64,000 nucleotides of DNA. Source: an uncultured Polaribacter sp. (GTDB taxonomy: Bacteria > Bacteroidota > Bacteroidia > Flavobacteriales > Flavobacteriaceae). Numbering within the stretch: the first letter of the stretch is position 1; every line of letters begins with the position of its first letter. Position numbers and translations under genes: made by a program. The notes beneath the pieces are model-generated. The model saw only the letters and a list, made by a program, of their open reading frames with translations. It was not told the origin of the DNA and did not search any database. Where the stretch lies: the NCBI RefSeq assembly GCF_947501385.1, contig NZ_CANMVP010000003.1:124001-188000 (forward strand), read 5' to 3'. Shown here piece after piece: positions 26,374-36,437 of this stretch.

Positions 26374-26377
26374 GATC

Positions 26378-27763
26378 ATGAACTTATTTATAAAAAACGC
26401 AAAAATATTCATACTAGTTTTAACCGTGGGCTGCATGAGTTCCTGCGAACTTGTAAATGTTACCGATGTAGAACCCGTTTTTCAAATTTCAGATGATAAG
26501 GTAATAACCAATATAGGGCAAGCTGAAGAGGTGCTTCAAGGCGCATACAGTTTCCTTATCGAGAGAACGTTGACAGGGTTTCCGTATATAACAACGTTAC
26601 CAGGTATTTCCGGGTGGATGGGTTTAACCCAAGAATTAGGAGTTTCCGCAACTACGGAAGAATTTTTTAATAATAATGTATCGGCTGATAATGCTGTTAT
26701 AGACGACACATATCCTATACTCTACGAACTTATTAATAATGCAAATCACGTTATTTCCAAAACCGAATTGTTAACCACTACTGCGCCTAGAAAAAATGAA
26801 ATTATTGCAGAAGCCAAGTTTTTAAGAGCCTTATCACACTTTTATTTGTTGCGTTTATTTGGTGAGTTTTTTGATGTGAGTTCGCCTTACGGTGTGATTT
26901 TAAAAGAAACTCCCACATCTAATGTAAACCCACAACCCCGTGCTAGTGTTGAAGAAACATATCAATCTATTTTAAACGATTTAGATGATGCCATACAAAA
27001 TGCTCCAGATTTTAGCACCACGCTTCATGCATCAAAAATTGCTGCAGAAGCCCTAAAAAGCAAAGTATTGTTGTATAAAAAAGAGTATAATAATGCTGCG
27101 ACACTGGCACTAAAAGTTATAAATTCGGGAGAGCGTAGTTTAGAAGACAGCTTTGGCGAAATCTTCACAAAAAAAATAGACAATCCATTAGAAGCTATTT
27201 TTCAAGCGTCTTATAATACTACTAGCGAGTCTAATGGCAAACAATTTTATTTTGCGGCACACTATGTAGTTTCCAACTATTATGTAGACCTAATATCTAG
27301 TGATGCACGCTTTAATGATGCCATTACATTCACTTCAAGCGGCGATATTAGAAACAAAAAATTTGTAGATCCGCTTAATGTTGATCGTAATTCGCCCGAT
27401 ACTGAATATTTTTTAAGATTGGCAGAGGTTTATTTAATCTATTCAGAAGCTATTCTTAGAGGGAACAACAATATTGTGGCATCAAGTGATGCTCTTAATG
27501 TAATTCGTGCTCGAAGTAATAATCCTTTAATACTAGCCAATAATAAAGCCGATTTATTAAAAGCTATCCGTATTGAAAAAATATTAGAATTAGGTGCCGA
27601 AAGCGGCGAAGAATGGTATGACTTAGTGCGTTTTCACACAGAAGGGGATATAAATATTAATGACCACAAATCATTACCTTCAGAGAACCATTTAATTTTG
27701 CCTTTGCCTGAGAAAACCATTATGGTTTCTGATGGTGTAATAAAACAAAACCCCGGCTACTAA
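26378..27763 (+). CDS. SusD/RagB-family outer-membrane lipoprotein
   Basis: The 461-residue surface lipoprotein forms the lid of the SusC transporter and captures the ligand. The lipobox is MSSC (Cys23). Helical TPR-like segments follow (AKFLRALSHFYLLRLFGEFF near 147-166), with the C-terminal FLRLAEVYLIYSEA and EKILELGAESGEEWYDLVRF blocks typical of RagB/SusD. It begins 4 nt after susC ends, so the two are cotranscribed. Confidence 0.95.
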   Translation: MNLFIKNAKIFILVLTVGCMSSCELVNVTDVEPVFQISDDKVITNIGQAEEVLQGAYSFLIERTLTGFPYITTLPGISGWMGLTQELGVSATTEEFFNNNVSADNAVIDDTYPILYELINNANHVISKTELLTTTAPRKNEIIAEAKFLRALSHFYLLRLFGEFFDVSSPYGVILKETPTSNVNPQPRASVEETYQSILNDLDDAIQNAPDFSTTLHASKIAAEALKSKVLLYKKEYNNAATLALKVINSGERSLEDSFGEIFTKKIDNPLEAIFQASYNTTSESNGKQFYFAAHYVVSNYYVDLISSDARFNDAITFTSSGDIRNKKFVDPLNVDRNSPDTEYFLRLAEVYLIYSEAILRGNNNIVASSDALNVIRARSNNPLILANNKADLLKAIRIEKILELGAESGEEWYDLVRFHTEGDININDHKSLPSENHLILPLPEKTIMVSDGVIKQNPGY

Positions 27764-27796
27764 AGTTTAATTTTTATATGATAAACCCATAATAGT

Positions 27797-29179
27797 ATGA
27801 AAAAAATAATATATCTAATAACCATTGCCGTAGTTGCTTTCTCTTGTAAAGAGGAAGTTCCTCGTACTATAAATTATACAATAATAGCAGGGCAAATTAA
27901 GAACAAGACAAATGACAAAATATCTATTAGAAGTTTTGATGGGATTTATGAAGTTGCGCTTAAAATAGAAAACAATGGAAGTTTTATGGATACACTTAAA
28001 ATGGATACAGGACATTATATGCTTAAAAGCGGAAGAAACAGGGCTACTATTTACCTTGTAAAAGGGCATGACATCACGATAGAATACGATGCTGAGAGCT
28101 TTGAAAATACATTGCGTTTTTCAGGCAAGGAATCAAAAATAAACACCTATTTGTTAGAAAAACAGAAAGCTGAAAAACAAATAATAAAACAAAGTGAGGC
28201 TTTTTTTAAATTACCTGAGGCTGAATACAAGCATAAACTCGACACTATAAAACTTACTTTAACCAATTTGCTTTCTATTACTAAAGGTCTTCCAGAAGAC
28301 TATAAAATAAAAGAAAAAAGAAACATTCAATATTCTTATCTAGTAAATTTGAAAGAGTATGAATTCGCTCATCGTTACTTTACTAAAAACGATACTTTTA
28401 AAGTAAGCAACCATTTTTTAAAAGAATTAGAAGGTTTGCCCTACACTAGCGAAGAAGATTTTTTGTTTTCAAAAGATTACAAAAGCCTCGTGTTGTTTCA
28501 TTTTTCAGAAAAGATTATAGCATTGGCAGAAAAAGATACTATTCCAATATACCAAGCAATTGTTAAGACGGCAAATACGATTAAAAATGATACGATTAAA
28601 AACGCAGTTTTATACGTAAATACGAATCGATACCTTTCTAAAACAGAACATTTAGAAAAACTTTATACTGCTTTTATTTCTGCCTCAACCAACACACGGT
28701 ATAAGCAAAAAATCACAAAACTGTATAATCAACTATTGCCGCTTGCTAAAGGTCAACCATCGCCAGTGTTTACCAATTACAAAAATCATGCTGGAGGTAC
28801 AACGTCTTTAACCGATTTAAAAGGGAAATATGTCTACATCGATGTATGGGCCACATGGTGCGCGCCTTGTAAAGAAGAAATTCCATTTTTGCAACGCATT
28901 GAAAAAGAGTATCATGATAGAAAAATTGAATTTGTAAGTATTTCCGTAGATCAGCAAAAAGATAAAGACAAATGGAGAAATATGGTTAAAGAAAAAGAAC
29001 TGAGCGGTATTCAATTGTTTGCAGATAATAACTTTAAATCCAAATTTGTTAAGGATTATAAAATTCAAGGCATTCCTCGATTCATTCTTTTAGATTCACA
29101 AGGTAATATTGTAAGTGCCGATGCGCCTAGACCCTCAGAAGAAGAATTGATCAAATTGTTTGATGAATTAGGTATTTAA
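27797..29179 (+). CDS. TlpA-like thioredoxin-domain lipoprotein
   Basis: The 460-residue lipoprotein has a signal ending AFSC (Cys17). An N-terminal region of about 100 residues resembles the beta-rich DUF4369 domain. A helical middle follows, and then a C-terminal thioredoxin fold with the redox site W354-C355-A-P-C358. It probably reduces or isomerises disulfides in the periplasm. It is 33 nt after susD on the same strand and is likely the last gene of the operon. This companion is common next to SusCD pairs, but its link to the imported substrate is not known. Confidence 0.9.
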   Translation: MKKIIYLITIAVVAFSCKEEVPRTINYTIIAGQIKNKTNDKISIRSFDGIYEVALKIENNGSFMDTLKMDTGHYMLKSGRNRATIYLVKGHDITIEYDAESFENTLRFSGKESKINTYLLEKQKAEKQIIKQSEAFFKLPEAEYKHKLDTIKLTLTNLLSITKGLPEDYKIKEKRNIQYSYLVNLKEYEFAHRYFTKNDTFKVSNHFLKELEGLPYTSEEDFLFSKDYKSLVLFHFSEKIIALAEKDTIPIYQAIVKTANTIKNDTIKNAVLYVNTNRYLSKTEHLEKLYTAFISASTNTRYKQKITKLYNQLLPLAKGQPSPVFTNYKNHAGGTTSLTDLKGKYVYIDVWATWCAPCKEEIPFLQRIEKEYHDRKIEFVSISVDQQKDKDKWRNMVKEKELSGIQLFADNNFKSKFVKDYKIQGIPRFILLDSQGNIVSADAPRPSEEELIKLFDELGI

Positions 29180-29322
29180 TTTTGATTTTAAAAGAATTTC
29201 TGAGTCAATATCATGGATTAGAAAATCATGATTCTTATCTTTATTAACCTACGCCATACAAAACATTTTAAATCCATAAAAGAACTATGTTATAGATGGA
29301 TTATTGTCGGATTTCTGGAATA

Positions 29323-29360
29323 AAAAAGGCTGTCTGAAAATATTTTCAGACAGCCTTTTT
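29323..29360. terminator. 38-bp perfect palindrome, bidirectional terminator
   Basis: Arms of 19 nt (AAAAAGGCTGTCTGAAAAT and its complement) give T-runs on both strands. It lies between the convergent thioredoxin-lipoprotein and superoxide dismutase genes. Confidence 0.92.
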
Positions 29361-29381
29361 TATAGAGCTAAAGCTAGATTA

Positions 29382-29990
29382 TTATTTAGCTTCTACGTAT
29401 CTTTTTTCAACTTCATTCCAGTTGATCACTTTAAAGAAAGCATCAATATAATCTGGTCTTCTGTTTTGGTAGTGTAAATAATAAGCATGTTCCCAAACAT
29501 CTAAACCTAAAATAGGAGTTCCTCCACATGAAACACCAGGCATTAAAGGATTGTCTTGATTTGGTGTAGAACAAACTTCTACTTTTCCTCCAGGATGCAC
29601 ACATAACCAAGCCCAACCAGAACCAAATTGTGTTGCAGCAGCTTTAGAAAAAGCTTCCATAAATGCTTCTTTAGACCCATAAGCAGCTTCAATAGCATCT
29701 TTTAATTCTCCAGAAAGATATCCTTTATCTTCAGGATTCATCACTTTCCAAAATAAAGAGTGATTGTAAAAACCACCACCATTATTTCTTACAGCACTAT
29801 TGCTCATGTCTAAATTTGTAAGAATATCTTCAATAGATTTTCCTTCTAAATTAGTTCCTTCTATTGCTCCGTTTAATTTTGTTGTATATCCATTATGATG
29901 TTTGCTATGGTGAATTTCCATAGTTCTTGCATCTATATTAGGTTCTAATGCATCATACGCATAGTCTAATTCTGGTAATTGAAAAGCCAT
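29382..29990 (-). CDS. superoxide dismutase, Mn/Fe type (probably Mn or cambialistic)
   Basis: The enzyme dismutates superoxide to peroxide and oxygen in the cytoplasm. The 202 residues hold the four metal ligands H27, H77, D164 and H168. Gly at position 73 (NGGGFYNH) and Gln at 145 in NQDNPLM match the Mn-type pattern rather than the Fe-type Gln in the first position, but cambialistic use is possible. No signal peptide is present. It is monocistronic, with the shared palindromic terminator downstream. Confidence 0.95.
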   Translation of the reverse strand: MAFQLPELDYAYDALEPNIDARTMEIHHSKHHNGYTTKLNGAIEGTNLEGKSIEDILTNLDMSNSAVRNNGGGFYNHSLFWKVMNPEDKGYLSGELKDAIEAAYGSKEAFMEAFSKAAATQFGSGWAWLCVHPGGKVEVCSTPNQDNPLMPGVSCGGTPILGLDVWEHAYYLHYQNRRPDYIDAFFKVINWNEVEKRYVEAK

Positions 29991-30101
29991 TTTTTTAGAT
30001 TTTAAAAGTTAGTATCATTTTTATTCATGTAAATTTACTCAATATGTAACAATTCCCCAAAAGATTAAGCTTTTGTTAACTTATAACAGTATAAAGAGTT
30101 C

Positions 30102-31112
30102 TTATTCTTTAAAATTACGCATAAACTCTTCTGCTTTTTCTACCATTTTTTTACTTCCACAAATAAAAGGTACTCTTTGATGTAATTCTGTAGGTTCAAC
30201 TTCCATTGTTCTTGTAAAACCATCTGAAGATTTTCCGTTGGCTTGTTCAGCAATAAATGCAATAGGACTGCACTCATATAATAAACGTAATTTTCCTTCA
30301 GGGTTTTTGGTGCTTTTTGGATACATATAGATGCCACCTTTGATCATATTTCTATGAAAATCTGAAACCAAAGAACCAATGTATCTACTCGTATACGGTC
30401 TGTTATCTTCTTCTGCCTGACAATATTTTATATATTTTTTGATTCCTTCAGGAAAATCTAAATAGTTTCCTTCATTTACAGAATAAATTTGTCCGTCTTC
30501 TGGAAATGTCATGTTTGGGTGTGATAAATACCAACTTCCCAAAGCAGGGTTTAAGGTAAAACCATTTACGCCTTTTCCTGTTGTATACACCAACATCGTA
30601 GAAGTTCCATAAACCACATAACCAGCAGCCACTTGTTTGTCACCTTTTTGTAAAAAATCTTTTAATTCAACTGGGGTCCCCACAGGCGTAATTCTTCTAA
30701 AAATAGAAAAAATGGTTCCTACAGAAACATTTACATCAATATTAGATGAACCATCTAAAGGATCCATTAAAACTACATATTTGTTTTGGTGATTTTCATC
30801 TTGACTATTAATCACTATAAAATTATCTTCTTCTTCACTAGCAATACCACAAACAATATTTCTATCGGTAAGTGTTCTAATAAAAACTTCATTGGCATAG
30901 ACATCTAACTTTTGCTGGTCTTCGCCTTGAATGTTGGTGTCGCCCGCAGCCCCAGTTATATCTACCAAACCTGCTTTGTTAACTTCATGATTTACTACTT
31001 TAGCAGCCAATCTAATGGAGTTTAACAATCTAGAAAGTTCTCCTGAAGAATATTTAAAATCTTCTTGATTTTCAATAATAAATTCACCTAAAGTTTGATT
31101 TTTTCTAGCCAT
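30102..31112 (-). CDS. fbp: class 1 fructose-1,6-bisphosphatase
   Basis: FBPase removes the 1-phosphate of fructose-1,6-bisphosphate, the committed gluconeogenic step. The 336 residues match the family length. The metal-binding signature [11 protein letters not shown] is at 117-127, SEEE is near 92-95, and the GGIYMYP segment is in the C-terminal half. Its upstream region contains ATAGCATCTTTG on the minus strand, close to but not matching the -7 consensus. It is a lone gene. Confidence 0.96.
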   Translation of the reverse strand: MARKNQTLGEFIIENQEDFKYSSGELSRLLNSIRLAAKVVNHEVNKAGLVDITGAAGDTNIQGEDQQKLDVYANEVFIRTLTDRNIVCGIASEEEDNFIVINSQDENHQNKYVVLMDPLDGSSNIDVNVSVGTIFSIFRRITPVGTPVELKDFLQKGDKQVAAGYVVYGTSTMLVYTTGKGVNGFTLNPALGSWYLSHPNMTFPEDGQIYSVNEGNYLDFPEGIKKYIKYCQAEEDNRPYTSRYIGSLVSDFHRNMIKGGIYMYPKSTKNPEGKLRLLYECSPIAFIAEQANGKSSDGFTRTMEVEPTELHQRVPFICGSKKMVEKAEEFMRNFKE

Positions 31113-31277
31113 ATTTAGTTTATCGTTTGCTTTTCACAAAGATGCTATTTTTTTTAAACTATTCTACCCTTTAGCGTCTTTTAAAAGGATATTAATCTGT
31201 ATTTCTTTAAAATTTTTAAACAAATCATAAAGAACTGTCTAAAATATCAAAAGATTTTTGGCTGATATCAAAAAAAC

Positions 31278-31285
31278 TATCTTTG
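31278..31285 (+). promoter_or_regulatory. candidate promoter box TATCTTTG of the GNAT-lysC pair
   Basis: It matches TAnnTTTG. A TTTG at 31257-31260 lies 17 nt upstream as a possible -33 element. The ATG follows at 31304. Confidence 0.55.
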
Positions 31286-31303
31286 ACACAAATTTAGAAA
31301 AAA

Positions 31304-31783
31304 ATGAGTTTTACCATTAGAAAAGGAGAAGCAAAAGATGTAACAGCTGTCTTTGAATTAATTACAGAATTGGCAGTTTTTGAAAAAGAACCAAAAGCGG
31401 TAGAAATTACTGCAGAAGATTTGTTGAAAGATGGTTTTTCTGAAAACCCTAAGTTTCAATTATTTGTTGCAGAACAAGATGCTAAAATTATTGGAATCGC
31501 ACTTTTTTATGAACGCTACTCTACTTGGAAAGGCAAAACCATTCATTTAGAAGATTTAATTGTAACCAAAAGCAAACAAAAAATTGGTGCAGGAAAAGCA
31601 TTGTATACAGCGGTTTTAAAATATGCACACGACAATAATTTTAATAGAGTAGATTGGGAAGTGATCGATTGGAATACCAACGCGATAGATTTTTACACAA
31701 GCACAGGAGCCACGTATATGAACGATTGGTCTGTTGTGAAAATGAGCAAAGAAAACTTAGCAAAATTTATTCAAAATAATTAA
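31304..31783 (+). CDS. GNAT-family N-acetyltransferase
   Basis: The 159-residue single-domain acetyltransferase resembles diamine/spermidine acetyltransferases. The acetyl-CoA loop region (VTKSKQKIGAGKALYTAV, about 86-103) and the later NRVDWEVIDWNTNAIDFYTSTGA block are as in that subfamily. The substrate is unproven. The lysC start codon is 2 nt behind its stop, so the two share a transcript from the promoter at 31278. Confidence 0.88.
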   Translation: MSFTIRKGEAKDVTAVFELITELAVFEKEPKAVEITAEDLLKDGFSENPKFQLFVAEQDAKIIGIALFYERYSTWKGKTIHLEDLIVTKSKQKIGAGKALYTAVLKYAHDNNFNRVDWEVIDWNTNAIDFYTSTGATYMNDWSVVKMSKENLAKFIQNN

Positions 31784-31785
31784 AA

Positions 31786-33039
31786 ATGAAGATTTTTAAA
31801 TTTGGTGGCGCCTCTATTAAAGATGCAGCAGGCGTAAAAAATGTTGCAAATATTTTACAAAGTGAAGGCACAGAAAATACCCTAGTTGTAATTTCTGCAA
31901 TGGGTAAAATTACAAATGCTTTTGAAGAGGTCATAGATGCTTATTACAACAAGACAGATAAATTGTCTGAAAATTTAGGTGTTATTGAAGATTATCATAA
32001 AAGCCTCATGAAGGTTTTGTTTGATAAAGAGGATGAAATTTACAAAGAAATTGATATCCTTTTGGGAGAACTGAGTTGGTTTTTGGCGAGAAATACTTCA
32101 CAAAGATTTAATTATGTGTATGATCAAATTATCTGTTTCGGAGAATTGTTATCCACCAAAATAGTAAGCGCATATTTAACTAAAATTAACGTAGAAAACA
32201 ATTGGTTCGACGTAAGAAACTATATAAAAACCGATAGTAATTATAGAGATGCAAAAGTAAACTGGGAATTGACCCAAGATATTATCAGTGCAAAATTAGA
32301 CGCTTCCAAATTAAATATTACACAAGGTTTTATTGCTGCAAATGATACAGAAAATACAACTACATTAGGTAGAGAAGGTTCTGATTATACCGCAGGAATT
32401 TTTGCCTATTGCTTAAATGCAGAAAACGTAACTATTTGGAAAGATGTTCCAGGCGTTTTAAATGCAGATCCAAGAGTTTTCGAGGAAACTACTTTATTAG
32501 AGCAAATTTCTTACGAAGAAGCTATTGAAATGGCGTTTTATGGTGCTTCTGTAATTCACCCAAAAACTTTACAACCTTTAGAAAATAAAGAGATTCCACT
32601 GTTGGTGCGTTCTTTTATAAATCCCAAAGAAACAGGTACAAAAGTAACCAAAGGTACAAGGTTGGTACCTTATATTCCTTGTTTTATTGTAAAGAAAGAT
32701 CAAATTTTGGTGTCAATTTCTGCTTTGGATTTTTCTTTTATGGTAGAAAATAATATCAGTTATATTTTTAAGAAATTGCATGATTATCAGCTGAAAGTAA
32801 ACTTAATTCAGAATTCTGCGATTAGTTTTTCTGTTTGTATTGACAATAAATTTAAGAAGTTTGATGCTTTTTACAACGAGTTAAAAAAACAGTTTAAAAT
32901 TGAGGTTCAAAAAGGAGTAGATTTATATACTGTTCGTCATTTTGATGATAAAGCCATTGTTAGCATAGAAGAAAAAGGCACCTCTTTATTAACCCAAGTA
33001 AATAAAGAAACAATTCAGATAGTTTTAGCAACAAATTAA
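31786..33039 (+). CDS. lysC: aspartate kinase
   Basis: Aspartokinase phosphorylates aspartate as the first step toward lysine, threonine, methionine and diaminopimelate. The 417-residue monofunctional form starts with the amino-acid-kinase signature KFGGASI (4-10) and includes TTLGREGSDYTAGI near 190-205. The C-terminal part (about 295-417) should form ACT domains for feedback control. There is no fused homoserine dehydrogenase. It is translationally close to the GNAT gene upstream. Confidence 0.93.
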   Translation: MKIFKFGGASIKDAAGVKNVANILQSEGTENTLVVISAMGKITNAFEEVIDAYYNKTDKLSENLGVIEDYHKSLMKVLFDKEDEIYKEIDILLGELSWFLARNTSQRFNYVYDQIICFGELLSTKIVSAYLTKINVENNWFDVRNYIKTDSNYRDAKVNWELTQDIISAKLDASKLNITQGFIAANDTENTTTLGREGSDYTAGIFAYCLNAENVTIWKDVPGVLNADPRVFEETTLLEQISYEEAIEMAFYGASVIHPKTLQPLENKEIPLLVRSFINPKETGTKVTKGTRLVPYIPCFIVKKDQILVSISALDFSFMVENNISYIFKKLHDYQLKVNLIQNSAISFSVCIDNKFKKFDAFYNELKKQFKIEVQKGVDLYTVRHFDDKAIVSIEEKGTSLLTQVNKETIQIVLATN

Positions 33040-33062
33040 TAATTGCTTGCTTCTTTTTTTAG

Positions 33063-33070
33063 TATTTTTG
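33063..33070 (+). promoter_or_regulatory. candidate -7 box TATTTTTG
   Basis: It matches TAnnTTTG, leaving a leader of about 18 nt before the ATG at 33093. Confidence 0.5.
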
Positions 33071-33092
33071 CAGTTAGGTCTAATAGTAATTT

Positions 33093-34898
33093 ATGGCATT
33101 AGTAACATCTAAGGAAATTGCACAAGTAATTGGTTTACAAAAGTTTGGTTTCTTGGGAACTTTTGTGGGTTGGATTTTGTTAAGAATTCTTCGTATCTCA
33201 TCCATCAATAGGATTTATGAAAAAAATAAAAACAAATCTGATTTAGATTTTTTAAATGGGGTTTTAGACGATTGTCATATCCAATTTGAAATTCCAGAAG
33301 AAGACTTAAAAAGAATTCCAAAAGAGGGTGCTTTTATTACCGTTTCTAACCATCCTTTAGGAGGAATTGATGGCATTTTATTGTTAAAATTACTCATTGA
33401 GAAAAGAGCAGATTATAAAATAATTGCCAATTTTTTACTCCACAGAATAGCGCCTTTAAAACCTTATGTAATGCCTGTAAATCCTTTTGAAAGAAGAAAG
33501 GATGCAAAATCTAGTGTTGCAGGTATTAAAAGTGCTTTGTTGCATTTGCAAGAAGGAAAACCTCTAGGTATTTTTCCCGCAGGTGAAGTGTCTACTTATA
33601 AAGACGGCAAATTAAAAGTAGACAAACCATGGGAAGATGGCGCAGTTCGTTTAATTAAAAAAGCAAATGTTCCTGTAATTCCTATTTATTTCCATGCAAA
33701 GAATAGTCGTTTGTTTTATTTTTTATCTAAAATCTCAGATACGCTAAGAACGGCAAAATTACCCTCAGAAGTTATTTCTCGAAATGGTAAAGTGGTAAAA
33801 GTAAGAATTGGAAAACCTATATCTGTTAAAGATCAAGATGCATACAAAGACCTATCTTCTTTTTACGAATTCATTCGGAAAAAAACGTATATGTTGGCAA
33901 ATCCTTTTGAGAAGGCGCACAAATTAATTTCTACTCAAAATATTAAAATAAAAAAACCGGCAAAAAAAATAACGCCACAAAGAAATACAGATTTATTTAT
34001 CAAAGAAGTAACTGCTTTAAGAGCCAAAGATGGCAGACTTCTGGAAAGTAAAAATTACGAAGTGTTTTTTGCGAATGCCAAAGACATTCCTAATATTTTA
34101 CATGAAATAGGCAGATTGCGCGAAATAACATTTAGAGATGTTGGTGAAGGGACAAATAAAGCGATCGATTTAGATGTGTATGACAAGTATTATTACCATC
34201 TATTTTTGTGGGATCGAGAAGCCAATTGCTTAGTTGGTGCTTATCGCATGGGGCTTGGAAAAGAAATTTATAAAAAATACGGAATCAATGGTTTTTATAT
34301 TCAGACTTTGTTTAGAATTGAGCCTGAATTGTATCAGATGATGGAAAACACGATAGAGATGGGTCGTGCTTTTATTATTGGCGAATACCAACAAAAACCG
34401 ATGCCTTTATTTTTATTGTGGAAAGGAATTGTACATGTAACCTTACGACACCCAGAATATAAGTATTTAATGGGTGGCGTGTCTATTAGCAATCAGTTTT
34501 CAGATTTCTCAAAATCTTTAATGATCGAGTTTATGAAATCTCATTACTACGATCCTTATATTGCGCAATACATTCAACCTAAAAAAGAGTACAAAGTAAA
34601 ACTAAAAGATGGTGATAAAGATTTTGTATTTGATGCTTCGAAAGCAGACATGCAAAAGTTCGATAAAATTATTGATGAAATTGAACCAGGCGCGTTAAGA
34701 ATTCCGGTTTTAATTAAAAAGTATGTCAAGCAAAATGCACGTTTGGTGGCTTTTAATGTAGACCCGAAATTTAACAATGCTGTAGATGGATTAATGTATA
34801 TTAAAGTGGCAGACATTCCAGAAAGTACTGTAAAACCTGTGATGGAAGAATTTCAAGCAGAGTTAGAGCGAAAAGCTACAGAATTGCAAAATAAATAA
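33093..34898 (+). CDS. bifunctional O-/N-acyltransferase (OlsF-like, aminolipid synthesis)
   Basis: The 601-residue protein joins two acyltransferase halves. Residues about 60-270 form a PlsC-type lysophospholipid acyltransferase with NHPLGGIDG at 86-94 and FPAGEVS. Residues about 300-560 form a GNAT-like N-acyltransferase of the OlsB kind (LREITFRDVGEGT, YRMGLG, EMGRAFIIGEY). This order matches OlsF-type enzymes that acylate ornithine on both nitrogen and oxygen, and the separate GlsB/GlsA glycine-lipid enzymes of Bacteroides. The amino acid used here is not known. The catalytic His and Asp are five residues apart rather than the usual four. Confidence 0.82.
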   Translation: MALVTSKEIAQVIGLQKFGFLGTFVGWILLRILRISSINRIYEKNKNKSDLDFLNGVLDDCHIQFEIPEEDLKRIPKEGAFITVSNHPLGGIDGILLLKLLIEKRADYKIIANFLLHRIAPLKPYVMPVNPFERRKDAKSSVAGIKSALLHLQEGKPLGIFPAGEVSTYKDGKLKVDKPWEDGAVRLIKKANVPVIPIYFHAKNSRLFYFLSKISDTLRTAKLPSEVISRNGKVVKVRIGKPISVKDQDAYKDLSSFYEFIRKKTYMLANPFEKAHKLISTQNIKIKKPAKKITPQRNTDLFIKEVTALRAKDGRLLESKNYEVFFANAKDIPNILHEIGRLREITFRDVGEGTNKAIDLDVYDKYYYHLFLWDREANCLVGAYRMGLGKEIYKKYGINGFYIQTLFRIEPELYQMMENTIEMGRAFIIGEYQQKPMPLFLLWKGIVHVTLRHPEYKYLMGGVSISNQFSDFSKSLMIEFMKSHYYDPYIAQYIQPKKEYKVKLKDGDKDFVFDASKADMQKFDKIIDEIEPGALRIPVLIKKYVKQNARLVAFNVDPKFNNAVDGLMYIKVADIPESTVKPVMEEFQAELERKATELQNK

Positions 34899-34906
34899 AT
34901 TTCTAT

Positions 34907-36340
34907 TTATTTTTTCAGTTTTTCTTTTAAAACTTCGGTTAACTTTATCACTAACTTAGGGTTGTCTTTAGCAACATTTTTGGTTTCTCCTTCGCTAGAT
35001 GTGTGGTCATATAATTCAACAAATCCATTTTTATGTAGTGTTAATCTGTGTGTTTTAGTTCTTAATGTACTAGCACCTCTTTTATAGGCAAGCGCATTAT
35101 GTCCTTCTGCATTTTTGTTTTCCATTATATTTTTTAAAGAAACACCTGATGCAAATTCAGGAACTTTAACTCCTGTTAAATCACATAAAGTAGGGAAAAT
35201 ATCTACCGTTTCAACCATAGCATTTGTTTTATGAGATGTATGTTGCATTTCAGGATAGCTTATAATTAAAGGTGAATGTAAGGATTCTTCAAACAAACTA
35301 TGTTTTCCCCAGATACCATGTTCACCCAAATGCCAACCATGATCTCCCCAAAGTACAACAATGGTATTTTTATCTGCGCCAGTTCTTTTTAATGCTGCTA
35401 AAATTTTACCCACTTGTGCATCTGCATAACTTACGCATGCTGCATAATGCTTTCTAACTTCATCCGCAAAAACGCTATTTTTATTCGGGTTTTTACCCCA
35501 ATTATTATAGCTATTAAATTCTCCAGATTTGTGCCATGTAGTGGTTCCCTTTGGTTTTTTAGGGTGTTTTATTTTAGGAAGTTCTATATTTTTGTATAAG
35601 TCTAAATAAGATTTTGGAGCTCCAAAAGGCAAATGTGGTTTAATAATTCCAACGGCAAGAAAAAATGGTTTTTTTGTATCAGTCGCAAGTAGTTGTAATT
35701 GTTTTAATGCTTCGTCAGTTATAGCACCATCTGGATACGTATTGTCATTTCCTTCAACAGCTTGAAAAACATCCATATCCTTTGCTTTTTTACGAATTTC
35801 TCCATTGGCCAAACCATGCATCATTCCACGAGGGTGCTGCCATTCTGCAACTGGCATTAAATGTCTATTCCATGCGTTAGGAAGTTCAATTTGTGTGCTA
35901 TCGTTCCAGTCAATACCACCTCTTCCTCCGGGATGATGAGAAACTTTTCCAACAGAAACGGTTGTGTAGCCGCTGTTTTTAAACCATTTAGGCATGCTAG
36001 GGTCAATAACTTCTGATTTTTGTGTAATTTTTTCAGATCGTAAAAAAAGAGCATCATTACCAGCGGAACCGTATTGTCCTGTTAATAATGTATAACGAGA
36101 AGGGCCACAGCTCGGGGCATTTACAAAATGTTTTTGAAAAGAAATACCATTTTTAGCAAGTTTATCAATATTAGGAGAATGAATATAATTGCTACCAAAA
36201 GAATTTAATTCTGGGCGAAGGTCATCAACACAAATTAAAAGAATGTTCGGTTTTTGTTTTTTACTTAGCGATGCACATTGTAAAAAAAGTAAGCTAAAAA
36301 TAATTAATAAAATTGATGACACGTTGCCTTTTATTTTCAT
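34907..36340 (-). CDS. sulfatase lipoprotein (iduronate-2-sulfatase-like)
   Basis: The 477-residue enzyme is a type I, formylglycine-dependent sulfatase. The lipobox is LFLQC (Cys22), so it is anchored in the envelope. The metal site begins DDLRPELNSFG (about 39-49), and the maturation motif C78-GPSR82 carries the cysteine converted to formylglycine. I start at the ATG at 36340 because the 24 codons upstream do not look like a signal peptide. The DDLRPE start suggests the iduronate-sulfatase-like subgroup. There is no polysaccharide-degrading neighbour and no visible maturase in the window. Confidence 0.9.
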   Translation of the reverse strand: MKIKGNVSSILLIIFSLLFLQCASLSKKQKPNILLICVDDLRPELNSFGSNYIHSPNIDKLAKNGISFQKHFVNAPSCGPSRYTLLTGQYGSAGNDALFLRSEKITQKSEVIDPSMPKWFKNSGYTTVSVGKVSHHPGGRGGIDWNDSTQIELPNAWNRHLMPVAEWQHPRGMMHGLANGEIRKKAKDMDVFQAVEGNDNTYPDGAITDEALKQLQLLATDTKKPFFLAVGIIKPHLPFGAPKSYLDLYKNIELPKIKHPKKPKGTTTWHKSGEFNSYNNWGKNPNKNSVFADEVRKHYAACVSYADAQVGKILAALKRTGADKNTIVVLWGDHGWHLGEHGIWGKHSLFEESLHSPLIISYPEMQHTSHKTNAMVETVDIFPTLCDLTGVKVPEFASGVSLKNIMENKNAEGHNALAYKRGASTLRTKTHRLTLHKNGFVELYDHTSSEGETKNVAKDNPKLVIKLTEVLKEKLKK

Positions 36341-36437
36341 AAATAATACATATAGAATATTGTAATCTGCCAAAAAAGCAGGAAATTGAATTTGGTATAA
36401 TTTTAGTTGCATACGAATGTAATAAAATCAATTTAAA

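Noticed and set aside
35272..35599. Two short plus-strand ORFs inside the sulfatase gene
   Set aside because: They are antisense shadows with Cys/His-rich low-complexity translations.
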